Below are positions 1-7,585 of a stretch of 64,000 bases of DNA, piece after piece; the first letter of the stretch is position 1; each line of letters opens with the position of its first letter. Source of the DNA: SPGG2 sp964194625. Lineage in GTDB: Bacteria; Pseudomonadota; Gammaproteobacteria; Acidiferrobacterales; SPGG2. A program made the translations under genes and the position numbers. The notes beneath the pieces were generated by a model, which was not told the DNA's origin, ran no database searches, and was given only the letters and a program-made list of their open reading frames with translations. The stretch covers positions 46,168 through 110,167 of the forward strand of contig CAXMNC010000215.1 of the NCBI GenBank assembly GCA_964194625.1, read 5' to 3'.

Positions 1-1153
1 TTCGCGCCGCTGCGTCATCAGCTAGCACGGCCTCTAAGTCATTGTCATCGTTCAGGCTGACATTGGATAACGTATGCTCGATCACACAAGATATATCTGT
101 AAAGCGGATTCTATGATCAAGAAATGCTTCCACAGCGACCTCGTTAGCGGCGTTCAGTATAGCTGGCGCTGTGCCACCTGCCTGGGCGGCATCGCGAGCT
201 AATACAAGGCAAGGAAATCTTCCCAGATCGGGCGGTTCGAAATCGAGTTGTGCCACCTCGAATAGATCGAGGCTTTCGACACCCGACTCGATGCGTTCCG
301 GCCATGCTAAGGCATGAGCAATAGGGGTGCGCATATCTGGGTTACCGAGCTGTGCCAGCACGGATCCATCTTTGTATTCCACCATCGAATGTACAACACT
401 TTGTGGGTGTATCAAGATTTGGACATGATCAGGCGTACAACCGAATAGCCTGCAAGCCTCGATTAACTCCAAGCCCTTGTTCATTAGCGTGGCCGAGTCC
501 ACCGAAATCTTCCGACCCATCACCCAGTTAGGATGGGCGCAGGCCTGTTCTGGTGTAACCGCTACCAGATCTTGTGGCTGGGCTGTCCTAAACGGTCCAC
601 CGGAACACGTCAGCAGGATTCGTCGAACCGCGGCATGATTTATCCCTGGCATATATCCAGCCGGCATACATTGAAAGATGGCATTATGCTCGCTATCAAT
701 CGGCAATAGTTCTGCGCCAGAACGGCGTGCTTCACGTATAAACAAATTTCCGGACATTACGAGTGGTTCCTTGTTAGCGAGCAACACTCGTTTTCCCGCC
801 TGCACCGCGGCCAGGGTTGGAAGCAATCCGGCCGCACCGACGATAGCTGCCATTACAATGTCCGTTGCCGAGTTAGTAACCACTTCCTGCAGTGCGGCCG
901 CACCGGATGTCACTTCCGTTTCTAACCCTGCTACGCTGACCATTTCCTTAAGTTTCATACCGGCAGACTCGTCTAACATCACTGCATGAGCAGGGTGCAT
1001 TTGCTGACATTGCTCGAATAGTCGGTCCACCTGCGTATTCGCAGTTAAGACAACGACCTTGAAACGCTCGGGGTGACGCGCTATCACATCGAGTGTGCTC
1101 ACACCAATCGATCCCGTAGAACCCAGTATGGTCACCCCCTTCAGTGTGTTCAT
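1..1153 (-). CDS. dxr: 1-deoxy-D-xylulose 5-phosphate reductoisomerase (partial)
   Basis: This enzyme converts 1-deoxy-D-xylulose 5-phosphate to 2-C-methyl-D-erythritol 4-phosphate with NADPH, the committed step of the MEP isoprenoid pathway, in the cytosol. The reading frame starts at an ATG at 1153 and stays open to the window edge, giving 384 of roughly 398 residues, so only about 14 C-terminal residues are missing. The N-terminus carries the Rossmann-type NADPH motif GSTGSIG soon after the start. The ATG overlaps the TGA stop of cdsA (ATGA), which indicates translational coupling in one operon with cdsA and uppS. This order is the usual gammaproteobacterial one. Confidence 0.95.
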   Translation of the reverse strand, partial: MNTLKGVTILGSTGSIGVSTLDVIARHPERFKVVVLTANTQVDRLFEQCQQMHPAHAVMLDESAGMKLKEMVSVAGLETEVTSGAAALQEVVTNSATDIVMAAIVGAAGLLPTLAAVQAGKRVLLANKEPLVMSGNLFIREARRSGAELLPIDSEHNAIFQCMPAGYMPGINHAAVRRILLTCSGGPFRTAQPQDLVAVTPEQACAHPNWVMGRKISVDSATLMNKGLELIEACRLFGCTPDHVQILIHPQSVVHSMVEYKDGSVLAQLGNPDMRTPIAHALAWPERIESGVESLDLFEVAQLDFEPPDLGRFPCLVLARDAAQAGGTAPAILNAANEVAVEAFLDHRIRFTDISCVIEHTLSNVSLNDDNDLEAVLADDAAAR

Positions 1154-2010
1154 GCCTTCATACCCTGAAGAAGCGCCCAGCCCAACGCGAACACCGGCGC
1201 CGCTGCGGTTATCGCATCAATACGGTCAAGCACTCCACCATGACCAGGCAACCAGTGTCCGCTGTCTTTCGCCCCAGCTAATCGCTTTAGCTTGCTTTCC
1301 ACCAAATCACCCAGTACAGAGAAAAGCGACGCACAAACAGCCACCACAACCCAGGCGAACAGATTCAGCGCTTGCAACTCCCAAATCATGGCCCCACAGA
1401 AATAGGCCAACAAGATAACCGCTACCAGCGCGCCGAATAGGCCTTCCACCGTTTTACCCGGGCTCACTCGAGGAGCAAGGCTTGTTTTACCCCATCTCTT
1501 ACCCACAAAATACGCGCTGGTGTCGGCGACCCATACAAGCGCGAAGAAAAACAACAATATAGCCGGGCTGATGGGATCGATGCGGTGAAGATAGACTGCC
1601 GCAAACCACGCTGGTATTAGCACAAACGCTCCGCCAACAAGTCTCCCGATCACAGAATGAAACATGCCACTTGAACCTTCGGCCCGACGCACCAGATCAA
1701 AAAACGCCCATATCCACCAAATCGCGGCCACGGCCGCAATTGCTATCGCCAACGCCGGGAAGCGCCAAATACCTACCGAGGTCATGCCAGCCATAATGCC
1801 TAACAACACCACATAGGTTATTCGGTGTGGCAATGCTTGAAGCCCGGACAACGCTGCCCACTCCCAGGCTCCCACCAATATAAAAATCCCCAGCACTACA
1901 CCAAGCCATGATGAAGGCAGATAGATCATGGCAGCGACAATGAGTGGCAACAGCACTAATGCTGTCAACACACGCTGCTTAAGCTTGCCGGGCGGCCTCG
2001 ATTTGTTCAC
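1150..2010 (-). CDS. cdsA: Phosphatidate cytidylyltransferase
   Basis: CdsA makes CDP-diacylglycerol from phosphatidate and CTP, feeding all phospholipid synthesis; it is an inner-membrane protein. The family signature is visible near the C-terminus as SKLKR, then KDSGHWLPGHGGVLDR, and most of the rest is hydrophobic helices. I chose the GTG at 2010, which gives 286 residues, close to the 285 of the E. coli protein. The open frame extends further up to 2160, but that extension lies inside uppS and does not resemble the family. No clear Shine-Dalgarno precedes this GTG, and a later GTG (about residue 15) is an alternative. The gene overlaps the end of uppS by 32 bases and its stop overlaps the dxr start. 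Confidence 0.92.
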   Translation of the reverse strand: MNKSRPPGKLKQRVLTALVLLPLIVAAMIYLPSSWLGVVLGIFILVGAWEWAALSGLQALPHRITYVVLLGIMAGMTSVGIWRFPALAIAIAAVAAIWWIWAFFDLVRRAEGSSGMFHSVIGRLVGGAFVLIPAWFAAVYLHRIDPISPAILLFFFALVWVADTSAYFVGKRWGKTSLAPRVSPGKTVEGLFGALVAVILLAYFCGAMIWELQALNLFAWVVVAVCASLFSVLGDLVESKLKRLAGAKDSGHWLPGHGGVLDRIDAITAAAPVFALGWALLQGMKA

Positions 2011-2755
2011 CGGTAAGGCCAAACCGACGCTGACGTGCAGTATAAGAATCCAGCGCCAGATCGAATTGGGAGCGGTCAAAGTCGGGCCACGGAATCGGCA
2101 CAAAGTACAACTCAGTATACGCGAGCTGCCACAGGAGGAAATTACTAACGCGTTGTTCACCCCCGGTGCGTATAAACAAATCTGGATCAGGAATATCGTG
2201 CATGCTTAATGAAGCCTCAATCAACTCTGGGGTAATGGCATCCGCCTCGATCCTCCCTTCCTGTACACGCCTAGCAAGCTCCGCGCATGCCTGCGCAATA
2301 TCCCAGCGTCCGCCATAATTGGCAGCTATGGTTAGCACCAGTCTTTCATTATCGCGCGTCAGCGCCTCAGCATTCTTGATTTTACAAACAGCATTCTTTC
2401 CAAAACGATCTATATGGCCGATTACTCGAAACTTAATATTGTTATCCTGTAGTTTTTCCAACTCTTCATCGAGTGCGCTGACGAATAATTCTATGAGAGA
2501 CTTAACCTCTAGTTTCGGTCGACGCCAATTCTCACTACTAAATGCAAACAGCGTCAGATATTTGATCCCTATCTCGCTGCAAGCGCTAACTAGTTCACGT
2601 ACCCGTTTTACACCTTTCGAATGTCCAGCTATCCGCGGCAGGCGCCGTTGCGTTGCCCAACGTCCATTACCATCCATAATGACGGCGACGTGCCGAGGTA
2701 AAGATGAACCGGGCGGCAGTTGCCAGATTGGATTTGCACTACTGCTCTTACTCAT
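1979..2755 (-). CDS. uppS: Undecaprenyl (isoprenyl) diphosphate synthase
   Basis: This cis-prenyltransferase adds eight isoprenyl units to farnesyl diphosphate to make undecaprenyl diphosphate, the lipid carrier for peptidoglycan and surface polysaccharides. The 258 residues show the family motifs in order: MDGNGRWA with the catalytic Asp near residue 28, HSKG, FSSENW, and DLFIRTGGEQRVSNFLLWQ toward the C-terminus. It lies between frr and cdsA on the same strand, 13 bases after frr. Together with dxr and cdsA it forms a lipid-precursor group attached to the translation genes tsf, pyrH and frr. Confidence 0.96.
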   Translation of the reverse strand: MSKSSSANPIWQLPPGSSLPRHVAVIMDGNGRWATQRRLPRIAGHSKGVKRVRELVSACSEIGIKYLTLFAFSSENWRRPKLEVKSLIELFVSALDEELEKLQDNNIKFRVIGHIDRFGKNAVCKIKNAEALTRDNERLVLTIAANYGGRWDIAQACAELARRVQEGRIEADAITPELIEASLSMHDIPDPDLFIRTGGEQRVSNFLLWQLAYTELYFVPIPWPDFDRSQFDLALDSYTARQRRFGLTGEQIEAARQA

Positions 2756-2768
2756 CGATCGGAGAACC

Positions 2769-3335
2769 TCAAATTTTCATAATATCCTGCTCTTTGGTCT
2801 CGACAAGCTTGTCTATTTCAGCGATAAAGCGATCGGTGAGTTGCTGCATGATATCTTCAGCCCGCCTGTCGTCATCCTTCGAAATCTCCTTCTTCTTCAG
2901 CAAATCCTTGAGGTGGTGATTGCCGTCGCGGCGAATGTTGCGTATAGCGATCCTAGAATTTTCGCCCTCGCCACGTACAACCTTGGCCAATTCATTCCTG
3001 CGTTCCTCCGTAAGTGCTGGTAGCGGAATGTGTATCGTCTGGCCTGACGTTGCCGGGTTAAGTCCTAGGTCTGACTCGCGGATCGCTTTCTCAACCTTCG
3101 CTACCATGTTCTTGTCCCAGGGGGTGACGCTGATAGTCCGCGCATCGGCGACCGTGACATTAGCTACTTGGTTTATTGGCGTTGGGGTATCGTAATAATC
3201 GACCCTTAGATGATCGAGTAAACCAGCATGTGCACGCCCTGTCCGAACTTTCGCCAGATCGGATGTAAGTGCCTCTACTGATTTTCCCATCCGCCTTTCA
3301 GCATCTTTCCTTATTTTCTCTATCTCAGCTTCCAT
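2769..3335 (-). CDS. frr: Ribosome recycling factor
   Basis: RRF acts with EF-G to split the post-termination ribosome so that subunits can be reused. The 188-residue protein is near the usual 185 and shows the expected features: the RKDAERRM start of the first long helix, KVRTGRA, the domain II segment YYDTPTPINQVANV, and SDLGLNP followed by LPALTEERR. The start ATG at 3335 sits one base after the pyrH stop, so the two are probably translationally coupled. The pyrH-frr-uppS-cdsA-dxr order is standard for the group. Confidence 0.97.
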   Translation of the reverse strand: MEAEIEKIRKDAERRMGKSVEALTSDLAKVRTGRAHAGLLDHLRVDYYDTPTPINQVANVTVADARTISVTPWDKNMVAKVEKAIRESDLGLNPATSGQTIHIPLPALTEERRNELAKVVRGEGENSRIAIRNIRRDGNHHLKDLLKKKEISKDDDRRAEDIMQQLTDRFIAEIDKLVETKEQDIMKI

Positions 3336-3336
3336 A

Positions 3337-4071
3337 TCAGTCTCCAGCCTGCATTAGGGTACCTTCGCTCTCACCCAATACAATACGCAGCACATTACCT
3401 GGTTTGTTGATATTGAACACCCGCACCGGAAGATCCTGTTCGCGACATAAAGCAACGGCGGTCGCATCCATAACCGCTAGTTTCTGCTCAAGTACCTGAT
3501 CGTAGCTGAGTACATTATAACGTGTAGCATCCGCGTGACGTACTGGATCCTTGCTGTACACGCCATCAACTTTCGTCGCTTTGAGTACGATATCAGCGTT
3601 TATCTCGATCCCGCGAAGGCTTGCCGCTGTATCGGTAGTGAAGAAGGGATTGCCAGTACCTGCCGCAAACAGAACCACATGACCTCGCTCCAAGTGATCG
3701 AGCGCCCGCTGTCGGTTGTAAGGCTCAGCAATTTGATCCAGGCGAATAGCCGACTGCAGATGTGTCCGCACATCTTGGCCGGCGAGCGCATCTTGCAAAG
3801 CCATTGCATTCATGACAGTTGCCAGCATGCCTATGTAGTCGGCGGTCGCACGCTCCATGTTTGCTGCCGTCGGTGCAACACCACGAAATATGTTACCGCC
3901 ACCAACCACGATGGCAAGTTGCACACCTGTTGCTACAACTTCTTTAAGCTCCGTCGCAACACGAGTAAGAACTTCCGGACTAATGCCGTAACCGCCTTCG
4001 CCCATCAGGGCTTCGCCGCTAAGCTTTAACAACACGCGCTTGAATACAGGCGCCTTTGCCGCTCCGGTCAA
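3337..4071 (-). CDS. pyrH: Uridylate kinase
   Basis: PyrH phosphorylates UMP to UDP using ATP and belongs to the amino-acid-kinase fold, unrelated to eukaryotic UMP/CMP kinases. The 244-residue length is typical. Visible motifs are LKLSGEALMG at the N-terminus, VVGGGNIFRG, the ERATADYIGMLATVMNA stretch and the nucleotide-binding GTGNPFFTTDTAA. The enzyme is usually a hexamer regulated by GTP and UTP. It is located between tsf and frr, 44 bases from tsf, in the conserved translation operon. Confidence 0.97.
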   Translation of the reverse strand: MTGAAKAPVFKRVLLKLSGEALMGEGGYGISPEVLTRVATELKEVVATGVQLAIVVGGGNIFRGVAPTAANMERATADYIGMLATVMNAMALQDALAGQDVRTHLQSAIRLDQIAEPYNRQRALDHLERGHVVLFAAGTGNPFFTTDTAASLRGIEINADIVLKATKVDGVYSKDPVRHADATRYNVLSYDQVLEQKLAVMDATAVALCREQDLPVRVFNINKPGNVLRIVLGESEGTLMQAGD

Positions 4072-4115
4072 TGGCTTATCCCCCTGTAACTTGGGCCATT
4101 ACCTCCACCATCAAA

Positions 4116-4967
4116 CTACGCTGCCTTCTTCTCAATACCCTCTCCGACTTCGTAGCGACAGAAACGTTCGATACGGGCACTGGCAGACTTGAGCAATTTT
4201 TCGACGATTGTGTCTGGGTCCTTCACGAACGGTTTACCCAACAGCGTCAGCTCACTGAGGTACTTGTTCAGTCGACCAGCGACCATCTTCTCTACAATAT
4301 CAGGTGGTTTACCACTGTCTTTAGCTTGATCAATAAGAATTTCCCGTTCTTTGTTTGCGATATCCGAGGGTACATCATCTGATGAAATGTACTCTGGTCG
4401 CGTTGCGGCCACTTGCATAGCCATGTCATGGGCAAGTGCGTTATCGCCTCCTTCCATCTCGACCAGTACGCCGATGCGTGAGCCCGCATGCACATAGGTA
4501 TCGAGATGCCCGTTACTCGCTTTGTAGCGGGTAAAACGCCGCACATCGATTTTCTCGCCCAACTTAGCAACCAGGTATTCGCAAGTTTGGCCTATCGTGT
4601 CGGCCTTCCCATCTGTCAGCGACAGCGCCAATAACGCATCGATATCATTGGGATCATGCTCGACAATAGTCTTAGCAACAGTGGCGGCAAAGTCTACGAA
4701 TCCTTCTTCCTTGGCAACAAAATCCGTCTCACAATTGATCTCCACCATAGCTGCAAGCTTTTGATCATCGCTCACATAGGTAGCGACGATGCCCTCGGCG
4801 GCCGTGCGTCCGGCTTTCTTTTCCACCTTCGCACCGGCACGCTTGCGTAGTAGCGCGATTGCCTCATCGATATCACCACCAGATTCAACCAACGCATTTT
4901 TACACTCCATCATACCTAGCCCCGTACGTTCACGAAGCTCCTTAACCTGTGTAGCAGAAATTCCCAT
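4116..4967 (-). CDS. tsf: Elongation factor Ts
   Basis: EF-Ts is the GDP/GTP exchange factor for EF-Tu. The 283-residue protein matches the family in length and has the signature RTGLGMMECKNAL in the N-terminal UBA-like domain, then the two core halves containing INCETDFVA and GRLNKYLSELTLL. It follows rpsB on the same strand, separated by 67 bases that hold an intrinsic terminator, so its expression relative to rpsB is probably set by read-through, as is known for rpsB-tsf in E. coli. Confidence 0.97.
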   Translation of the reverse strand: MGISATQVKELRERTGLGMMECKNALVESGGDIDEAIALLRKRAGAKVEKKAGRTAAEGIVATYVSDDQKLAAMVEINCETDFVAKEEGFVDFAATVAKTIVEHDPNDIDALLALSLTDGKADTIGQTCEYLVAKLGEKIDVRRFTRYKASNGHLDTYVHAGSRIGVLVEMEGGDNALAHDMAMQVAATRPEYISSDDVPSDIANKEREILIDQAKDSGKPPDIVEKMVAGRLNKYLSELTLLGKPFVKDPDTIVEKLLKSASARIERFCRYEVGEGIEKKAA

Positions 4968-5005
4968 CTAACCTCTCCGTCTAACCGACTTTCCACGCAC
5001 TTAAC

Positions 5006-5030
5006 AAAAAACAGGGGGCCACGGCCCCCA
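5006..5030 (-). terminator. Intrinsic terminator or attenuator between rpsB and tsf
   Basis: On the minus strand GGGGGCC and GGCCCCC form a GC-only stem with a very short loop, followed by TGTTTTTT. It lies directly after the rpsB stop and before tsf, where a partial terminator would reduce tsf transcription relative to rpsB. Confidence 0.85.
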
Positions 5031-5034
5031 GACA

Positions 5035-6507
5035 TTACTTTGCATCAGATTCCTCTGATGGATCTTGCTTCCGTTGCACACTTGATTTTTTAGTCGGCGC
5101 TCGTTTCGTTTTTGTAGCCGTCTTAGCCTTTGTGCCGGTAGATTTAGCTTTAGTGGTCACCTTGGCTTTGCGCGCTGGTTTTTTGGCCGCCGTTTTGCTC
5201 GCGGTCTTCTTGGCTTCGGCCGTTTTGGGCTTCGCGGTTGCCGGCGTTTGGTCGTCGTCTGTCGACGCAGCCTCCTTCGCCTGCGTTGATTTCACTGATT
5301 CTTGCGATTTTGCAGTAGCGCTCGGCGACTCGGTAACTGCTCCCTGCGTTACTCCCGGTCGCTGCTCCCGGCGCGACTCTACCTCCCCCTTCCCTGGCGT
5401 CGTACCTCCTCCATCCGTGGAGTCGTCGGTAACTGCTTCCTGCGTTACTCCCGGTCGCTGCTCCGGCAACTGCTCCTCGACCGCTGTTCCCGACGCGGTT
5501 CTATCTCCTCCATCCATGGAGTCGTGCGTTGCTCTAACTTCCTGCGTCCCTGCAGGTCGCCCGACGGCGTCTACCTCCCCCGTCCCCGGGGTCGTACCTC
5601 CTCCATCCCCGGAGTCGTCGGTAACTGCTCCCAGCGTTATCCCTGATCGCTGTTCCCGAGGCCCCACCGCCTGCAGTCCCGCCGTCGTCTTGTCGGCCGT
5701 CATTGTCAATCCGATGACGGTAGCCGACTTAGGTGATGCTGCTGGTTCGATCGGCGGCTCACTGGCTTCTCCCCGCTCGTCCACCTCAATGAACTCCTCA
5801 TCGCCGGCAAGAATAGCCTCCTGCGCCGCCTTATGCCCTTCGAGAATGGCATCGGCCGCCGCATGCGTGTAAAGCCTTATCGCCCGAATTGCATCGTCAT
5901 TACCCGGGATCAGATAATCGACGCCATCAGGTTTGCAATTAGTGTCGACGACTGCGACGACGGGAATGTTGAGGTGATTGGCCTCGGCCACTGCGATCGC
6001 TTCCTGGCCTACATCGACCACGAACAAGGCATCCGGCAATCCCGGCATATCTTTGATTCCCGCGAGGCTCTGATTCAGTTTGCGGCACTCACGGGTCAGG
6101 GATAATACTTCCTTCTTCACGAGTTTCGAAACGCTGCCGTCCTCAAACATGACCTCGAGACTCTTCAGCCGATCAATAGAATTCTTGACCGTTTTGTAGT
6201 TGGTCAATGTCCCGCCGAGCCACCGATGGTTGACATACGGGCAGCCGCAGCGCACGGCCTCCTCTTGAACAATGTCGGCCGCCTGTCGTTTAGTGCCTGC
6301 AAATAGCACGATGCCCCGATTGGCCGTCAACTTGTGCAGAAACTCCATCGCCTCGTTGAATAGCGGTAGGGTCTTTTCCAGATTTATAATGTGGATTTTG
6401 TTGCGCTCGCCGAAGATATAGGGGCGCATTTTGGGGTGCCAGAACCGCGTGCGATGGCCGAAGTGGACGCCGGCCTCCAGCATCTGGCGCATGGTAACAC
6501 TAGTCAT
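5035..6507 (-). CDS. rpsB: 30S ribosomal protein S2 with a long C-terminal extension
   Basis: S2 is a late-assembling 30S protein that helps bind S1. I start it at the ATG at 6507, preceded by GGAG 7 bases upstream; residues 1-245 are ordinary S2 (MLEAGVHFGHRTRFWHPKM near the start, then WLGGTLTN, IPVVAVVDTNC and PGNDDAIRAI). The protein continues to 490 residues, about twice the usual length. Residues 282-393 contain three related units beginning QR(P/S)G(V/I)T with GGGTTPG runs between them, and their DNA matches a dispersed repeat elsewhere in the window. Residues 397-490 are Lys/Ala/Thr-rich (AKKPARKAKV, TKAKSTGTK) and resemble histone H1 tails. The frame is continuous, so the extension is probably translated. 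Its function is unknown. Confidence 0.93.
   Translation of the reverse strand: MTSVTMRQMLEAGVHFGHRTRFWHPKMRPYIFGERNKIHIINLEKTLPLFNEAMEFLHKLTANRGIVLFAGTKRQAADIVQEEAVRCGCPYVNHRWLGGTLTNYKTVKNSIDRLKSLEVMFEDGSVSKLVKKEVLSLTRECRKLNQSLAGIKDMPGLPDALFVVDVGQEAIAVAEANHLNIPVVAVVDTNCKPDGVDYLIPGNDDAIRAIRLYTHAAADAILEGHKAAQEAILAGDEEFIEVDERGEASEPPIEPAASPKSATVIGLTMTADKTTAGLQAVGPREQRSGITLGAVTDDSGDGGGTTPGTGEVDAVGRPAGTQEVRATHDSMDGGDRTASGTAVEEQLPEQRPGVTQEAVTDDSTDGGGTTPGKGEVESRREQRPGVTQGAVTESPSATAKSQESVKSTQAKEAASTDDDQTPATAKPKTAEAKKTASKTAAKKPARKAKVTTKAKSTGTKAKTATKTKRAPTKKSSVQRKQDPSEESDAK
5325..5665. repeat. Dispersed palindromic repeat cluster lying in frame within rpsB
   Basis: The block contains repeated phrases: GTAACTGCTCC or close variants followed by CTGCGTTACTCCCGGTCGCTG, and palindromic pieces such as CTCCATGGAG and CCCCGGGG. 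Bases 5481-5503 are identical over 23 bases to 49400-49422 in the intergenic region before addB, and the match continues with few mismatches on both sides; later pieces (CCTGCGTCCCTGCAG, ATGGAGTCGTG) also recur there. This marks it as a member of a dispersed family that has expanded inside a coding gene without breaking the frame. Confidence 0.8.
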
Positions 6508-6627
6508 TTTTAGCTCCGTTCGGGTTAGTCCGCCACGGGCTCCATGCGTCGACCCAACCACCAAACGCTTATGGTCGTCGGGCACCCGGGCGCATGTGTC
6601 GGCCCATGTGTGATTTGTAAAGCTGAA

Positions 6628-6655
6628 ATTTTACACTATGAATGGCCATTTACAA
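6628..6655 (-). promoter_or_regulatory. Probable rpsB promoter and leader
   Basis: On the minus strand a -35-like TTGTAA (6650-6655) and a -10-like TAAAAT (6628-6633) are separated by 16 bases. Transcription would begin about 115 bases before the rpsB ATG, leaving a leader long enough for the S2 autoregulatory structure described in E. coli. I did not fold it. Confidence 0.55.
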
Positions 6656-6781
6656 TAATACTTTTAAGGATTTATGAGTCAACCCTACCGATTTTTCTAT
6701 GGGTCTGGCACAAGAAAATGAGGTAAATTAGCCTATTGCCAAAGCCCTGGGTAGCGACCAAAGCAGATCGATCGCACAACG

Positions 6782-7549
6782 ATGCCGCCTACGATTAAAA
6801 CGCCAGAGGAAATAGAGAAAATGCGTGTTGCCGGACAGCTGGCGGCCGAAGTGTTAAAAATGATTGAACCGTATGTTCAGCCCGGCATCACCACGGGTGA
6901 GCTCGATCGAATCTGCCATGATCATATCGTCGATAAACAGCAAGCCATTCCCGCCCCACTCAACTACAAGGGATTTCCGAAATCGATTTGTACTTCTGTG
7001 AATTACCAGGTGTGCCACGGAATACCCGGTGACAAAAGACTAAAAAAAGGGGACATCATCAATATCGATATCACTGTAATCAAAGATGACTATCACGGTG
7101 ACACAAGTAAGATGTTCTTTGTGGGTGAACCATCGATCCAAGCGCAAAGACTTGTGAGGTTAAGTCACGAATGTATGGTGAAGGGCATCGAGAAAGTAAG
7201 GCCGGGCGTTCGCTTAGGCGACATCGGCTACGCGATCCAGCAACACGCCGAAAGAAACAATTGCTCCGTGGTGCGGGAGTATTGCGGCCACGGCATAGGG
7301 CGTCAATTCCATGAGGAACCTCAGGTATTGCACTATGGAAAGCCTAGTACCGGCATGGAACTTGTACCCGGAATGACGTTCACCATCGAGCCCATGATCA
7401 ACGCGGGGCGCAAAGAAGTAAAACTTCTGCCGGATAACTGGACCGTCGTCACTCGCGACCATAGCTTGTCCGCGCAATGGGAGCATACGATGTTGCTGAC
7501 GGACACGGGCTGTGAGGTGCTGACTCAAATTCCCGGTGACGACCTTTGA
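6782..7549 (+). CDS. map: Methionine aminopeptidase type I
   Basis: Map removes the initiator methionine from nascent proteins with small second residues. The 255-residue protein has the five metal ligands in recognisable context: IDITVIKDDYHGDTSKM supplies the two aspartates, YCGHGIGRQFHEEP the histidine, and FTIEPMIN and SAQWEHT the two glutamates. It is divergent from rpsB across a 275-base intergenic region and followed 36 bases later by glnD, the arrangement found in many gammaproteobacteria. Confidence 0.97.
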   Translation: MPPTIKTPEEIEKMRVAGQLAAEVLKMIEPYVQPGITTGELDRICHDHIVDKQQAIPAPLNYKGFPKSICTSVNYQVCHGIPGDKRLKKGDIINIDITVIKDDYHGDTSKMFFVGEPSIQAQRLVRLSHECMVKGIEKVRPGVRLGDIGYAIQQHAERNNCSVVREYCGHGIGRQFHEEPQVLHYGKPSTGMELVPGMTFTIEPMINAGRKEVKLLPDNWTVVTRDHSLSAQWEHTMLLTDTGCEVLTQIPGDDL

Positions 7550-7585
7550 GTATGCCCTGAAGCGAGCTAATCTCGCGATCGAACA

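Noticed and set aside
2319..3023. Plus-strand frame of 234 codons across uppS and frr
   Set aside because: Both underlying minus-strand genes have clear motifs; this frame has low-complexity Ser/Leu composition and no family.
5132..5872. Long plus-strand open frame (246 codons) opposite the rpsB extension
   Set aside because: It is the mirror of GC-rich repeat and Lys/Ala codons; no family motif, no ribosome-binding site, and the minus frame continues a known gene.
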